This document shows, piece by piece, positions 15,517 to 22,799 of a stretch of DNA of 64,000 nt. A program made the position numbers and the translations under genes. Each line of letters opens with the position of its first letter. The first letter of the stretch is position 1. Below the pieces are notes generated by a model that saw only the letters and a list, made by a program, of their open reading frames with translations, had not been told where the DNA came from and did no database searches. Source of the stretch: Rhodococcus sp. X156 (GTDB lineage: Bacteria; Actinomycetota; Actinomycetes; Mycobacteriales; Mycobacteriaceae); assembly GCF_004006015.1 (NCBI RefSeq), contig NZ_CP034766.1, forward strand, positions 682,001 through 746,000, written 5' to 3'.

Positions 15517-15954
15517 TCAGTCGAGGCAGAACTCGTTGCCCTCGGGGTCGGCCAGCACCAGGTGGCCGGCGTTCATCGGGGGAGCAGGCTCGTGGCGCTG
15601 CAGCCGGCGGGCCCCGAGCGCGGTGAGCCGCTCGGCCTCGGCCTCCAGGGCCGCCATTCGCTCCTCGCCCTCCAGCCCGGGGGCAGCGCGCACGTCCAGG
15701 TGCACCCGGTTCTTGGCCTGCTTGGGCTCGGGCACCCGCTGGAAGAACAGCCGCGGACCGGCACCGTCGGGGTCGACCACCGCGGAGGCGTCGTTGCGGT
15801 GCTCGGCAGGCACGCCCCACGCCTCCAGCGCCTGCTCCCACGAGGTGAAGTCGCCCGGCGGGTCCTGCAGCCGGTAGCCGAGCGCCTCGGCCCAGAACGC
15901 GGCCAACCCGGCCGGGTCAGCGCAGTCGTAGGTGATCTGCATGTCGCGAGCCAT
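15517..15954 (-). CDS. VOC (glyoxalase-like) superfamily protein
   Basis: 145 aa, ATG at 15954 with GGGAGGCGAG upstream. The beta-alpha-beta-beta-beta pattern of glyoxalase/dioxygenase modules is visible: the opening MQITYDCADPAGLAAFWAEALGY (in two parts: MQITYDCADPAG and LAAFWAEALGY), RLFFQRVPEPKQAKNRVHLDV, and the closing HLVLADPEGNEFCLD. This subgroup, often labelled VOC or glyoxalase-like domain protein, has no known reaction. It sits between the ruc-like gene and the SAF gene, an insertion relative to mycobacteria. Confidence 0.82.
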   Translation of the reverse strand: MARDMQITYDCADPAGLAAFWAEALGYRLQDPPGDFTSWEQALEAWGVPAEHRNDASAVVDPDGAGPRLFFQRVPEPKQAKNRVHLDVRAAPGLEGEERMAALEAEAERLTALGARRLQRHEPAPPMNAGHLVLADPEGNEFCLD

Positions 15955-15989
15955 GTCGTCTCGCCTCCCGCCGGGAGCTGGGTGAGGGG

Positions 15990-16313
15990 TCAGCTGGCGC
16001 TGGGTGTGGTGCTGGCCGGCTTGCTGGTGGCCGAGTCGCTCTTGCTGGTGGTGGTGGTGCTCGACGGGGTCGAGGCGGTGCTGCTGTCGGTGGACGCCGA
16101 GGAGGAGGTGGCCTTCTCCCCGCTGGGGACGGCACCCGCGCGGCTGTCGGTGCGGTAGAAGCCGCTGCCCTTGAACACGATACCCACGGAGTTGAAGAGC
16201 TTGCGGAGCTTGCCGGTGCACTGCGGGCACTCGGTGAGGTTGGCATCGGTGAACGACTGCACAGCGTCGAAGCGGTGGCCGCACTCGGTGCAGGCGTAGG
16301 AGTAGGTGGGCAC
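15990..16313 (-). CDS. ruc: Ruc / FmdB-type zinc-ribbon protein (redox-regulated chaperone homologue)
   Basis: 107 aa, GTG start with GGAGG upstream. The N-terminal FmdB zinc ribbon carries two CxxC pairs (ACTEC and CPQC), followed by LRKLFNSVGIVFKGSGFYRTD. The last 45 residues are almost only Ser, Thr, Ala and Lys, a disordered tail. This is the architecture of M. tuberculosis Rv0991c (Ruc), described as a redox-regulated chaperone whose disordered tail acts after cysteine oxidation. Its position next to the 5-FTHF cyclo-ligase is the same. A CIRCE element lies about 47 bases upstream, so it should be repressed by HrcA and induced by heat. Confidence 0.85.
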   Translation of the reverse strand: MPTYSYACTECGHRFDAVQSFTDANLTECPQCTGKLRKLFNSVGIVFKGSGFYRTDSRAGAVPSGEKATSSSASTDSSTASTPSSTTTTSKSDSATSKPASTTPSAS

Positions 16314-16359
16314 GTAGGTCCTCCGCGAAAGGTCTGCTGTGGCGGTGCGGGGTACGCCG

Positions 16360-16386
16360 CTGGCACTCCCACAGCCGGAGTGCCAA
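16360..16386. promoter_or_regulatory. CIRCE operator (HrcA binding site) upstream of ruc
   Basis: CTGGCACTC (16360-16368), a nine-base spacer, then GAGTGCCAA (16378-16386). The consensus CIRCE is TTAGCACTC-N9-GAGTGCTAA, so the core hexamers and the spacer length are exact. It overlaps the space just after the 5-FTHF cyclo-ligase stop and precedes the ruc start on the minus strand. In M. tuberculosis the homologous gene belongs to the HrcA heat-shock regulon. Confidence 0.88.
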
Positions 16387-16394
16387 CACGCATG

Positions 16395-17012
16395 TTACAA
16401 CGCGTTGCCCAGGCGAATCAGTCCCGCAGGCGTGAGGGCCGCGCTGACGGGGATGTCGTGCTGCTCACGCGGCAGTCGCGCCACCACCTCCGCCGCCCGC
16501 ACCACGGCCACCAGCCGGGCGCTCGGGCTGGCCAGGGGCAGCGAGCGGTCGTAGCAGCCGGCTCCCCGACCCAGCCGAGTGCCGGCCCGGTCCACGGCCA
16601 GCGCCGGCAGCAGCACCACCTCGGCCTGAGCGATCGCGTGCGGGCCCAACGCGGGCGCGGCCGGCTCCCGCAGGCGGTGGGCGGCCGGCACCAGCCGGTC
16701 GGCGCCCTCGTACTCCGCCCAGTCCAGCGGGTCCCCGGCCGCGCCGGTCAGCGGCAGCAGCACCCGGGTGCCCTGGGCCCGCACGGCGTCGAGCATCGCC
16801 AGGGAGCCGGGCTCGGTGCCCACCGGCACGTAGGCGGCGAGCACGGCACAGCCGTCGGCGACCGTCAGCACGTGCTGGCTGAGCAGGTCGGCCTCGGTGT
16901 CGCGGACCTGCCCGTCGAGCGCGCGCCGCGCGGCCAGCACCCGTGTGCGCCAAGCGGACTTGTCGAGATCTGGTGCCGTCGAAGCGGCTGTCACGTCGTC
17001 GTTCCCACTCAT
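16395..17012 (-). CDS. 5-formyltetrahydrofolate cyclo-ligase
   Basis: 205 aa. Family motifs: KSAWRTRVLAARRAL at the N-terminus (substrate-binding Lys/Arg), VLLPALAVDRAGTRLGRGAGCYDR (ATP/Mg binding; LGRGAGCYDR is diagnostic) and HDIPVSAALTP near the end. It converts 5-formyl-THF to 5,10-methenyl-THF using ATP, in the cytosol. Same gene and position as Rv0992c. Divergent from galU. An AATGAT hexamer six bases before the ATG suggests a leaderless mRNA, though it lacks the first T of the consensus. Confidence 0.92.
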   Translation of the reverse strand: MSGNDDVTAASTAPDLDKSAWRTRVLAARRALDGQVRDTEADLLSQHVLTVADGCAVLAAYVPVGTEPGSLAMLDAVRAQGTRVLLPLTGAAGDPLDWAEYEGADRLVPAAHRLREPAAPALGPHAIAQAEVVLLPALAVDRAGTRLGRGAGCYDRSLPLASPSARLVAVVRAAEVVARLPREQHDIPVSAALTPAGLIRLGNAL

Positions 17013-17049
17013 CCGACCATCATTGCCGGGGGTTGGCCGCGCACGCCGA

Positions 17050-17062
17050 TAAGGTGAGCGCC
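17050..17062 (+). promoter_or_regulatory. Putative leaderless promoter of galU (-10 TAAGGT)
   Basis: TAAGGT (17050-17055) is followed by seven bases and the galU ATG at 17063; no Shine-Dalgarno is present. Confidence 0.5.
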
Positions 17063-17974
17063 ATGAGCAGCGCTGCTAAGCCACCCCAGTTCAGGACGGC
17101 CATCGTCCCGGCGGCTGGGCTCGGCACCCGATTCCTTCCCGCCACCAAGGCTGTACCCAAAGAGCTGCTGCCGGTGGTGGACACGCCGGGGATCGAGCTG
17201 GTGGCCTCCGAGGCGGCCGAGGCCGGGGCCACGCGCCTGCTGATCGTGAGCTCGCCGGGCAAGGAGAGCGTGGTCGACTACTTCCACCCCGACCCCGAGC
17301 TGGAGGAGACGCTGCGCGAGCGCGGCAAGACCGCCCAGCTGGAGAAGGTGCTGCGCGCGCCGTCGCTGCTGGAGGTGTCGTCGGTCCTGCAGGAGGAGGC
17401 CCTGGGGCTGGGCCACGCCGTCGGCTGCGCCGAGGACGAGCTCACCGACGACGACCAGGCCGTGGCCGTGCTGCTGCCCGACGACCTGGTGCTGCCCAAC
17501 GGCGTGCTCACCGTGATGGCCGACGTCCGCGCCCGCCACGGCGGCACCGTGCTCTGCGCCTTCGACGTGCCCGAGGACCAGGTGTCCGCCTACGGCGTGT
17601 TCACCGTGGAGGACAGCGGGGACGGACCGGACGTGCAGCGCGTGGTCGGCATGGTGGAGAAGCCTGCCCCCGAGGACGCTCCGTCCACCCTGGCCGCGGC
17701 CGGGCGCTACCTGCTCGACCGCGCGGTGTTCGACGCGCTGCGCCGCATCACCCCCGGCGCCGGCGGCGAGCTGCAGCTCACCGACGCCATCGCGCTGCTC
17801 ATCGAGGAGGGCCACCCCGTGCACGTGGTGGTGCACCGCGGCGGCCGCCACGACCTGGGCAACCCGGGTGGCTACCTGCGCGCGGCCGTGGACTACGCGC
17901 TGCAGGACGACACCTACGGCCCCGGGCTGCGGGAGTACCTGCAGGAGCGGCTCGCGCAGGGCAGCCCGTCGTGA
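17063..17974 (+). CDS. galU: UTP-glucose-1-phosphate uridylyltransferase
   Basis: 303 aa. The nucleotidyltransferase signature AAGLGTRFLPATKAVPKELLPVVD includes the pyrophosphorylase motif (key pieces GLGTRFLPATKA and PKELLPVVD). VAVLLPDDLV and GMVEKPAPEDAPS are the usual UTP/sugar-binding segments, and GGRHDLGNPGGYLRA the C-terminal one. It makes UDP-glucose for glycans and trehalose. Same position as Rv0993. The stop overlaps the next gene start as GTGA, so translation of glp is coupled to galU. Confidence 0.95.
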   Translation: MSSAAKPPQFRTAIVPAAGLGTRFLPATKAVPKELLPVVDTPGIELVASEAAEAGATRLLIVSSPGKESVVDYFHPDPELEETLRERGKTAQLEKVLRAPSLLEVSSVLQEEALGLGHAVGCAEDELTDDDQAVAVLLPDDLVLPNGVLTVMADVRARHGGTVLCAFDVPEDQVSAYGVFTVEDSGDGPDVQRVVGMVEKPAPEDAPSTLAAAGRYLLDRAVFDALRRITPGAGGELQLTDAIALLIEEGHPVHVVVHRGGRHDLGNPGGYLRAAVDYALQDDTYGPGLREYLQERLAQGSPS

Positions 17975-19221
17975 AGTCCGTCGACGAGCAGCGCGCCCGC
18001 GTGCTGGAGTCCGCGGTGCGCCCGCGGCCGGTGCGGGTGGCGATCTCGGAGGCCCAGGGACTGCTGTGCGCCGAGGAAGTGGTGGCGGAGAACCCGCTGC
18101 CCGGCTTCGACCAGGCCGCCATCGACGGCTACGCGGTGCGCAGCATCGACGTGCAGCTGCCCAAGGACCCCAAGGAGGTCGGGGCCACCCCGGTCACCCT
18201 CCCGGTGGTCGGCGAGGTCAACGCCGGCTCGCGCCAGCCCACCCGGCTGCAGCCCCGCCAGGCCGTGCGGGTGGACACCGGCGCCCCGCTGCCCACCCTG
18301 GCCGACGCGGTGCTGCCGCTGAGCTGGACCGACGGCAACGCCGCCCGGCTCACCGTGAAGAAGCCCGTGCGCTCCGGCGACTTCGTCCGCCACATCGGTG
18401 ACGACGTCCAGCCCGGCGACGTGGCGGTGCGCTCGGGCACGGTGATCGGCGCCGCGCAGGTGGGTCTGCTGGCCGCCGTGGGCAAGAACAAGGTGCTGGT
18501 GCACCCGCGCCCGCGGCTGGCCGTGATCTCCGTGGGCGGTGAGCTGGTGGACATCGACCGCTCGCCCGGCTCCGGGCAGGTCTACGACGTGAACTCCTAC
18601 GCGCTGGCCGCGGCGGCCCGCGACGCCGGCGCCACCGTCACCCGGGTGGGCATCGCCACCGGCGACCCCCGCAAGCTGCGTGACGTGGTGGAGGGCCAGC
18701 TCATCCGCTCCGAGATCGTGGTGATCTCCGGCGCCGTGGGCGGCAACGCCTCCGAGCAGGTCCGCGAGGTGCTCGCCGACCTGGGCGAGGTGACGGTGGA
18801 CCGGGTGGCCATGCACCCCGGCTCCGTGCAGGGCTTCGGCCGCCTGGGTGACGAGAAGGTCCCCACCTTCCTGCTGCCCGCCAACCCCGTCAGCGCCCTG
18901 GTGGTGTTCGAGGTGATGGTGCGGCCGCTGGTCCGCGTGGCGCTGGGCAAGCGCAACCCGATGCGCCGGATCGTCATGGCCCGCACCGTGGCCCCGGTGA
19001 CCTCCATCGCCGGCCGCCGCGGGTACCTCCGCGGGCAGCTGATGCGCGACGAGGCCACCGGGGACTACCTGGTGCAGGCCCTCGGCGGCGCCCCGGGGTC
19101 GTCCTCGCACCTGCTGGCCACCCTCGCCGAGGCCAACTGCCTGGTGCTGGTGGATCCCGACGTCACCGAGGTGCGCACCGGCGACGAGGTCAAGGTCGCG
19201 TTCCTGGCCCAGCGGGCCTAG
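17971..19221 (+). CDS. glp: MoeA-family protein, probably the cell-division protein Glp
   Basis: 416 aa, GTG start overlapping galU. The fold is MoeA/gephyrin-like: FDQAAIDGYAVRS keeps the Asp of the MoeA DGYA motif (Asp52), and domains I-IV are full length. The molybdopterin/Mg site is degraded: MoeA has SGGVSVGxADY, while here residues 252-264 read ISGAVGGNASEQV, without the essential Asp; STGDEL is replaced by SVGGEL and PGNPVS by PANPVS. In Corynebacterium a MoeA homologue at this locus (Glp) binds FtsZ and the membrane receptor GlpR; glpR lies 800 bases downstream here. I infer a divisome role rather than Moco synthesis. In M. tuberculosis the gene is labelled moeA1 (Rv0994). Confidence 0.82.
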   Translation: MKSVDEQRARVLESAVRPRPVRVAISEAQGLLCAEEVVAENPLPGFDQAAIDGYAVRSIDVQLPKDPKEVGATPVTLPVVGEVNAGSRQPTRLQPRQAVRVDTGAPLPTLADAVLPLSWTDGNAARLTVKKPVRSGDFVRHIGDDVQPGDVAVRSGTVIGAAQVGLLAAVGKNKVLVHPRPRLAVISVGGELVDIDRSPGSGQVYDVNSYALAAAARDAGATVTRVGIATGDPRKLRDVVEGQLIRSEIVVISGAVGGNASEQVREVLADLGEVTVDRVAMHPGSVQGFGRLGDEKVPTFLLPANPVSALVVFEVMVRPLVRVALGKRNPMRRIVMARTVAPVTSIAGRRGYLRGQLMRDEATGDYLVQALGGAPGSSSHLLATLAEANCLVLVDPDVTEVRTGDEVKVAFLAQRA

Positions 19222-19231
19222 GCGCCCGGCG

Positions 19232-19891
19232 GTGAGCGTGCGCGACCGACGCACCAGCGACCGCCATCCCGGGTGGCCCGCTCGGCTCGGTCCGGTGCGG
19301 GTGCGGGCCGGGCAGGTGCGGGTGCGGCCCATCCGGCTGCGCGACGCCGCCGCCTGGAGCCACGTCCGCACCCGGGACGAGGCGCAGCTGCTGCCGTGGG
19401 AGCCCACCGGCGTCGGTCCGTGGCGCGCCCGCAACAGCGTGTCCAGCTGGCCGCTGGTGTGCTCGGCCATGCGGGGCTCGGCCCGGCACGGCACGCTGCT
19501 GCCCTTCGCCATCGAGGTGGACGGCGAGCTGGCCGGGCAGATCACCGTGGGCAACGTGGTGCGGGGTGCGCTGCTGTCGGCCTGGGTGGGCTACTGGGTG
19601 GCCACCCCGCTCACCGGCGGGGGAGTGGCCACCGCGGCCCTGGCGCTCACCCTGGACCACTGCTTCGGCCCGGTGGGGCTGCACCGCGTGGAGGCCACCG
19701 TCCGTCCGGAGAACACCGCCAGCCGGTCGGTGCTGGCGCGGGTGGGCTTCCGCGAGGAGGGCCTGCTGCGCCGCTACCTCGACGTGGACGGGGAGTGGCG
19801 CGACCACGTGCTGGTGGCGCTGACCGCCGAGGAGCAGGTGGGCGGGTTCACCGCGGCGCTGGTGCACTCCGGCCGTGCGCAATGGAGCTGA
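19232..19891 (+). CDS. rimJ: GNAT acetyltransferase, RimJ-like
   Basis: 219 aa, GTG start. The GNAT fold of the ribosomal-protein alanine acetyltransferase group: VRVRPIRLRDAAAW, FAIEVDGELAGQITVGNVVRGA, WVGYWVATPLTGGGVATAAL (acetyl-CoA-binding motif A) and VRPENTASRSVLARVGFREEG. It probably acetylates an N-terminus or a small-molecule amine; the ribosomal substrate implied by the name is unproven. It follows glp by ten bases and lies between glp and glpR as in M. tuberculosis (Rv0995). Confidence 0.85.
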   Translation: MSVRDRRTSDRHPGWPARLGPVRVRAGQVRVRPIRLRDAAAWSHVRTRDEAQLLPWEPTGVGPWRARNSVSSWPLVCSAMRGSARHGTLLPFAIEVDGELAGQITVGNVVRGALLSAWVGYWVATPLTGGGVATAALALTLDHCFGPVGLHRVEATVRPENTASRSVLARVGFREEGLLRRYLDVDGEWRDHVLVALTAEEQVGGFTAALVHSGRAQWS

Positions 19892-19910
19892 AAACGCCGC
19901 TGCTGCACGG

Positions 19911-19947
19911 CGTGTCGTGCGACACGGCGCGGCGTGTCTCGCGACAC
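19911..19947. promoter_or_regulatory. Two tandem 14-bp palindromes GTGTC-N4-GACAC
   Basis: GTGTC-GTGC-GACAC (19912-19925) and GTGTC-TCGC-GACAC (19934-19947) have centres exactly 22 bases apart, two helical turns. They lie 46 to 93 bases before a TACACT -10-like hexamer (19993-19998) of glpR. Same-face spacing suggests cooperative binding of a dimeric regulator. Either could also fold as a hairpin ending the rimJ transcript. Confidence 0.5.
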
Positions 19948-20028
19948 CCGGCGCGCCTGTCGCGCCCGCGGGGTGCACCTGACTACCGTGCTTACACTGA
20001 TGTCGTTTAGCTCCCGGGGGTGGTTGCC

Positions 20029-20829
20029 GTGCCGAGCTCGCTGATCTTTGTCGGTCTCGTCGCGGCATGGCTGGCGGTGCTGGTCCCCATGGTGGCCAAG
20101 TACCGGCAGGAGGTGCGCCGCACCGGAGACGGAGCCCTCGCGGCGCGCGTGCTGCACCGGGGCGGCAGCGGCATCAAGCTACGACGACCCGGACCGGCCG
20201 CGGGACACCGCAGCAACCCGGACTGGCGCCAGCCCGAGCACGAGGAGACAGTGGTGGACAAGACAGCAGCGGACGACTCGATGCACGACCACCCGACCCA
20301 GGTGCTGGCCATCACCAGGACGGACGAGGCTGACCACGCGCCCCTGGGTGGGGTGGACGAGCACGAGCAGTACGAGCAGGACGAGCACCGTGAGCTCGAG
20401 GCGCCCCGGCGCACCGGCCGCGGCGGCTACGACCCGGAGGCCGACGCGGTGGCCCGGATGGCCCGCTACTCCTTCCGCCAGCGCGTGGTGCTCGGCCTGC
20501 TCATCGCCGCAGTCCTCACCGCCGTCCTGGCCGGTGTCGCGTTCAGCAGCCTGTGGACCGTGCACGTGCTGATCGACCTGGGCCTGGTCGGCTACCTGGC
20601 CTACCTGCGCCGCCAGGTGCGCATCGAGGAGAACGTCCGCGAGCGCCGGATGGCCCGCATGGGCCGCGCCCGCCTGGGCGTGCACTCCACCGAGGACGAC
20701 GAGTTCGGCGTGGTCCCGCAGCGCCTGCGTCGCCCGGGGGCCGTGGTCCTGGAGATCGACGACGAGGACCCGGCCTTCGACGAGCTGGACGACCGCCCGT
20801 ACGAGCTACCGCGTGCGTCGGGTCAGTAG
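20029..20829 (+). CDS. glpR: GlpR/SepX-like membrane protein of the actinobacterial divisome
   Basis: 266 aa. The GTG at 20029 is preferred to one nine bases earlier because GGGGG lies eight bases before it and the N-terminus then starts at the first membrane helix. PSSLIFVGLVAAWLAVLVPMV is TM1; a charged, acidic linker (about 35-145) follows; two more hydrophobic stretches lie at about 150-195 (VVLGLLIAAVLTAVLAGVAF and VHVLIDLGLVGYLAYLRRQ); the tail is acidic. This matches the corynebacterial gephyrin-like-protein receptor GlpR and Streptomyces SepX in topology and position (Rv0996 locus). It should anchor Glp/FtsZ at the membrane. Confidence 0.8.
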   Translation: MPSSLIFVGLVAAWLAVLVPMVAKYRQEVRRTGDGALAARVLHRGGSGIKLRRPGPAAGHRSNPDWRQPEHEETVVDKTAADDSMHDHPTQVLAITRTDEADHAPLGGVDEHEQYEQDEHRELEAPRRTGRGGYDPEADAVARMARYSFRQRVVLGLLIAAVLTAVLAGVAFSSLWTVHVLIDLGLVGYLAYLRRQVRIEENVRERRMARMGRARLGVHSTEDDEFGVVPQRLRRPGAVVLEIDDEDPAFDELDDRPYELPRASGQ

Positions 20830-20837
20830 CGGGCTGC

Positions 20838-20843
20838 TAGAGT
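20838..20843 (+). promoter_or_regulatory. Possible -10 (TAGAGT) of the tRNA gene
   Basis: TAGAGT ends 16 bases before the first base of the tRNA, a normal distance for a short 5' leader. No clear -35 is seen in the end of glpR. Confidence 0.35.
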
Positions 20844-20859
20844 TTCGCTCGCAGTACCC

Positions 20860-20932
20860 GGGGCTGTGGCGCAGTTGGTAGCGCGCCTCGTTCGCATCGA
20901 GGAGGCCAGGGGTTCGAATCCCCTCAGCTCCA
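20860..20932 (+). tRNA. tRNA-Ala (anticodon CGC)
   Basis: 73 nt, complete cloverleaf: acceptor GGGGCTG/CAGCTCC (one G-U), D arm GCGC...GCGC, anticodon stem CCTCG/CGAGG with loop TTCGCAT giving anticodon CGC (reads GCG), T arm AGGGG-TTCGAAT-CCCCT, discriminator A at 20932. The genome encodes only CC after it, so the final A is added by tRNA nucleotidyltransferase. A hairpin with a T-run follows. Confidence 0.96.
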
Positions 20933-20943
20933 CCGGAAGTGCA

Positions 20944-21001
20944 CAAGGCTCGAATTCTCGCCGACAGACATGTTGGCCGGGGTTCGGGCCTTGTTGCTTT
21001 T
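20944..21001 (+). terminator. Intrinsic terminator after tRNA-Ala
   Basis: CAAGGCTCGAA (20944-20954) pairs with TTCGGGCCTTG (20983-20993) with one G-U; an inner stem CCGACA/TGTTGG caps it. It is directly followed by TTGCTTTT, the only clear T-run terminator noticed in the window. Confidence 0.8.
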
Positions 21002-21051
21002 CCGGCCCGCGTGAAAGCCATCAGCACACCCTGGACCGCAGCCGCTCATCA

Positions 21052-21080
21052 CTGTACATTCGTACAATACAGTCGTACAG
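21052..21080. promoter_or_regulatory. Palindromic operator over the promoter of a TetR unit
   Basis: Outer half-sites CTGTAC (21052-21057) and GTACAG (21075-21080) enclose a nested palindrome TGTAC-ATTC-GTACA (21053-21066). TACAGT (21068-21073) inside it is a good -10. The TetR gene it would control is the second gene of the unit, so autorepression is likely. The A+T-rich sequence stands out from its surroundings. Confidence 0.65.
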
Positions 21081-21095
21081 AGATGAGGAGCGGGC

Positions 21096-21293
21096 ATGAG
21101 CAAGCAGGGCTGGGAGCTGGTGGTCGGGGCAGTCATGGTCATCGGGGGGCTGACGATGTTCTTCGTCTTCCGCGACGTGGAGACCCCGGTAGTGGGTCTG
21201 CGTCAGGCCGGTCTGGTGATCGCGGTGCTCGGCGCGATCGAGCTCGCGGTGACCGGGTGGTCGAGGATCCAGTCGCGGCGGCCGCACGACTGA
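21096..21293 (+). CDS. Small two-helix membrane protein
   Basis: 65 aa, ATG with AGGAG upstream. Two hydrophobic helices, about 8-24 (LVVGAVMVIGGLTMFFVF) and 35-53 (LRQAGLVIAVLGAIELAVTGW), and a basic C-terminal tail (SRIQSRRPHD). No family recognised. Its stop overlaps the ATG of the TetR gene (TGATG), so the two are translated together from the palindrome-controlled promoter. It could be the target of the regulator, for example a small membrane or stress protein. Confidence 0.7.
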   Translation: MSKQGWELVVGAVMVIGGLTMFFVFRDVETPVVGLRQAGLVIAVLGAIELAVTGWSRIQSRRPHD

Positions 21294-21808
21294 TGGCCGT
21301 CACCCGCCTGCTCGACGCCGTGCTGACCGTGCTGGCCGAGCACGGAGCTGGAGCGCTGAGCGTCCGCAGCGTCGCCGCAGCGGCGGGGGTGTCACCGGCG
21401 CAGGTGCAGTACTACTACCGGACCAAGAGCGAGCTGGTGCGCGCCGGCTTCGATCACGCGGGCGAGCAGTTCCTCGCCGACGTGACGGCCTCCGGTGCCA
21501 CCACGCTGATGGACGTCGTGCAGCAGTGGCTGCCCCTGGACGACCGACGCGAGCGCCGCGCTCGCGTGTGGCTCGCCTACGCCGCCCTCTCGGCTGTCGA
21601 CCCCGAGCTGGCGGCGGTCTCGGCCCAGCTCGATCGCGAGCTCCGTTCCTGGTTCGCCGACCAGGGACTCACCGACGAGCAGGCCTCGACGCTCCTCGCG
21701 CTCATCGACGGAGTCACCGTCCAGTGCCTCGTGCTGCCCCACCCCGATCGGCGAGCGCTGGTCGAGCGCACCATCGTGCCGTTCGTCGCGGGCCTCGGGT
21801 CAGCCTGA
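21293..21808 (+). CDS. TetR-family transcriptional regulator
   Basis: 171 aa from the ATG coupled to the upstream stop. The helix-turn-helix is LSVRSVAAAAGVSPAQVQYYYRTKSEL, with the typical Y-Y-Y-x-T-K end (seen as VAAAAGVSPAQVQ then YYYRTKSEL). The ligand domain ends with EQASTLLALIDGVTVQCLV, as in the BetI/TetR_C_6-like group. The reading frame stays open upstream, so a longer form cannot be excluded. It probably binds the palindrome at 21052-21080. Confidence 0.85.
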   Translation: MAVTRLLDAVLTVLAEHGAGALSVRSVAAAAGVSPAQVQYYYRTKSELVRAGFDHAGEQFLADVTASGATTLMDVVQQWLPLDDRRERRARVWLAYAALSAVDPELAAVSAQLDRELRSWFADQGLTDEQASTLLALIDGVTVQCLVLPHPDRRALVERTIVPFVAGLGSA

Positions 21809-21823
21809 GCCAGTGGCCACCGG

Positions 21824-22768
21824 CTAGCGGTCGTCGGCAGACAGCTCCGCGGCAAAGCCCTCGCGCCAGGACGAGTACCCGGGCTGCCAGCCCAGCAGCT
21901 CCTTGGCGCGGTTGTTGTCGGCCCCGCGCAGCGCCGTCATGAAGGCCACGCCCCAGGCGCCGACTGCCAGCCGGGCCACCAGCGCCGGGATGTGCCGCGG
22001 CTCCGGGGCGCCGAGCACCTGGGCCAGCTCGGGGATCCACTCCCGCGTCGCCGCGGGGTCGTCGTCGACGATGTTCAGCGCCCCGGTGACCTGGCTGTCC
22101 AGCGCGGCCACCACCGCGGCTGCGGCGTCGCGGGCGTGGATGAAGGAGAATACCGCATCACCGCTGCCCACGATGGGCAGGCTGCGGGCGCGCACCTGGC
22201 TGGTGAACGAACCGTTCAGGCCGAAGGCCGAGCCGGGCCCGTAGAGGTGCCCCAGGCGCAGCACCAGCCCACCGGACTGCGCGGTGCGCTGCTCCAGCTC
22301 CTGCACCGCGGCGAGCACGCTGGCGAACTGACGTGCCGGTCGCGGCCAGAGCGCGGTGTCCTCGGTGGCCAGCCCCGCGCCGCGGGGGTCGTAGCCGAAG
22401 GCGATGCTCTGGGCGACCACCCGCTGCACGCCCGCGGTGTCGGCGGCGTCGAGCAGGTCGCGGGTGCCCTCGGTGCGCAGCCGGTTGGTGGTGGCGAAGG
22501 CCTGGCCCATCCGGCGCGGGTCGATCTCGGCGGGGATCGCCGTCAGCAGGTGCACCACGGCGTCCGGGGCGGCGTCGCGCACGGCGCGGGTCAGCCCCTC
22601 GCGGTCCAGGGCGTCGGCCGGAACCACGGTGACCCCGCGGCGCGCCCCCAGTGCCTGCACCCGACTGCTCGGGCGGGCCAGGGCGAGCACCTCGTGGCCC
22701 GCCGCCGTCAGCTGGGGCAGCAGCGGGGTGCCCAGCACGCCCGTGGCTCCCGCGACCAGTACCCGCAC
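21824..22768 (-). CDS. Extended SDR / NAD-dependent epimerase-like protein
   Basis: 314 aa, GTG start with GGGGAGG upstream. The N-terminal Rossmann motif VAGATGVLGTPLL is of the GxxGxxG type; HLLTAIP and VAQSIAFGYDPRG follow the extended-SDR pattern, but the catalytic YxxxK is not clear, which fits atypical SDRs (NmrA or reductase-like). FIHARDAAAAVVAALD and NIVDDDPAATREWIPELAQVLG are the usual C-terminal substrate-domain motifs of nucleoside-sugar epimerase-like proteins. Function unknown. It converges on the TetR gene and lies downstream of an HD-domain gene in the same direction. Confidence 0.78.
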   Translation of the reverse strand: MRVLVAGATGVLGTPLLPQLTAAGHEVLALARPSSRVQALGARRGVTVVPADALDREGLTRAVRDAAPDAVVHLLTAIPAEIDPRRMGQAFATTNRLRTEGTRDLLDAADTAGVQRVVAQSIAFGYDPRGAGLATEDTALWPRPARQFASVLAAVQELEQRTAQSGGLVLRLGHLYGPGSAFGLNGSFTSQVRARSLPIVGSGDAVFSFIHARDAAAAVVAALDSQVTGALNIVDDDPAATREWIPELAQVLGAPEPRHIPALVARLAVGAWGVAFMTALRGADNNRAKELLGWQPGYSSWREGFAAELSADDR

Positions 22769-22799
22769 GTCGACCTCCCCGTTCCGGTGGACCCCGGCT

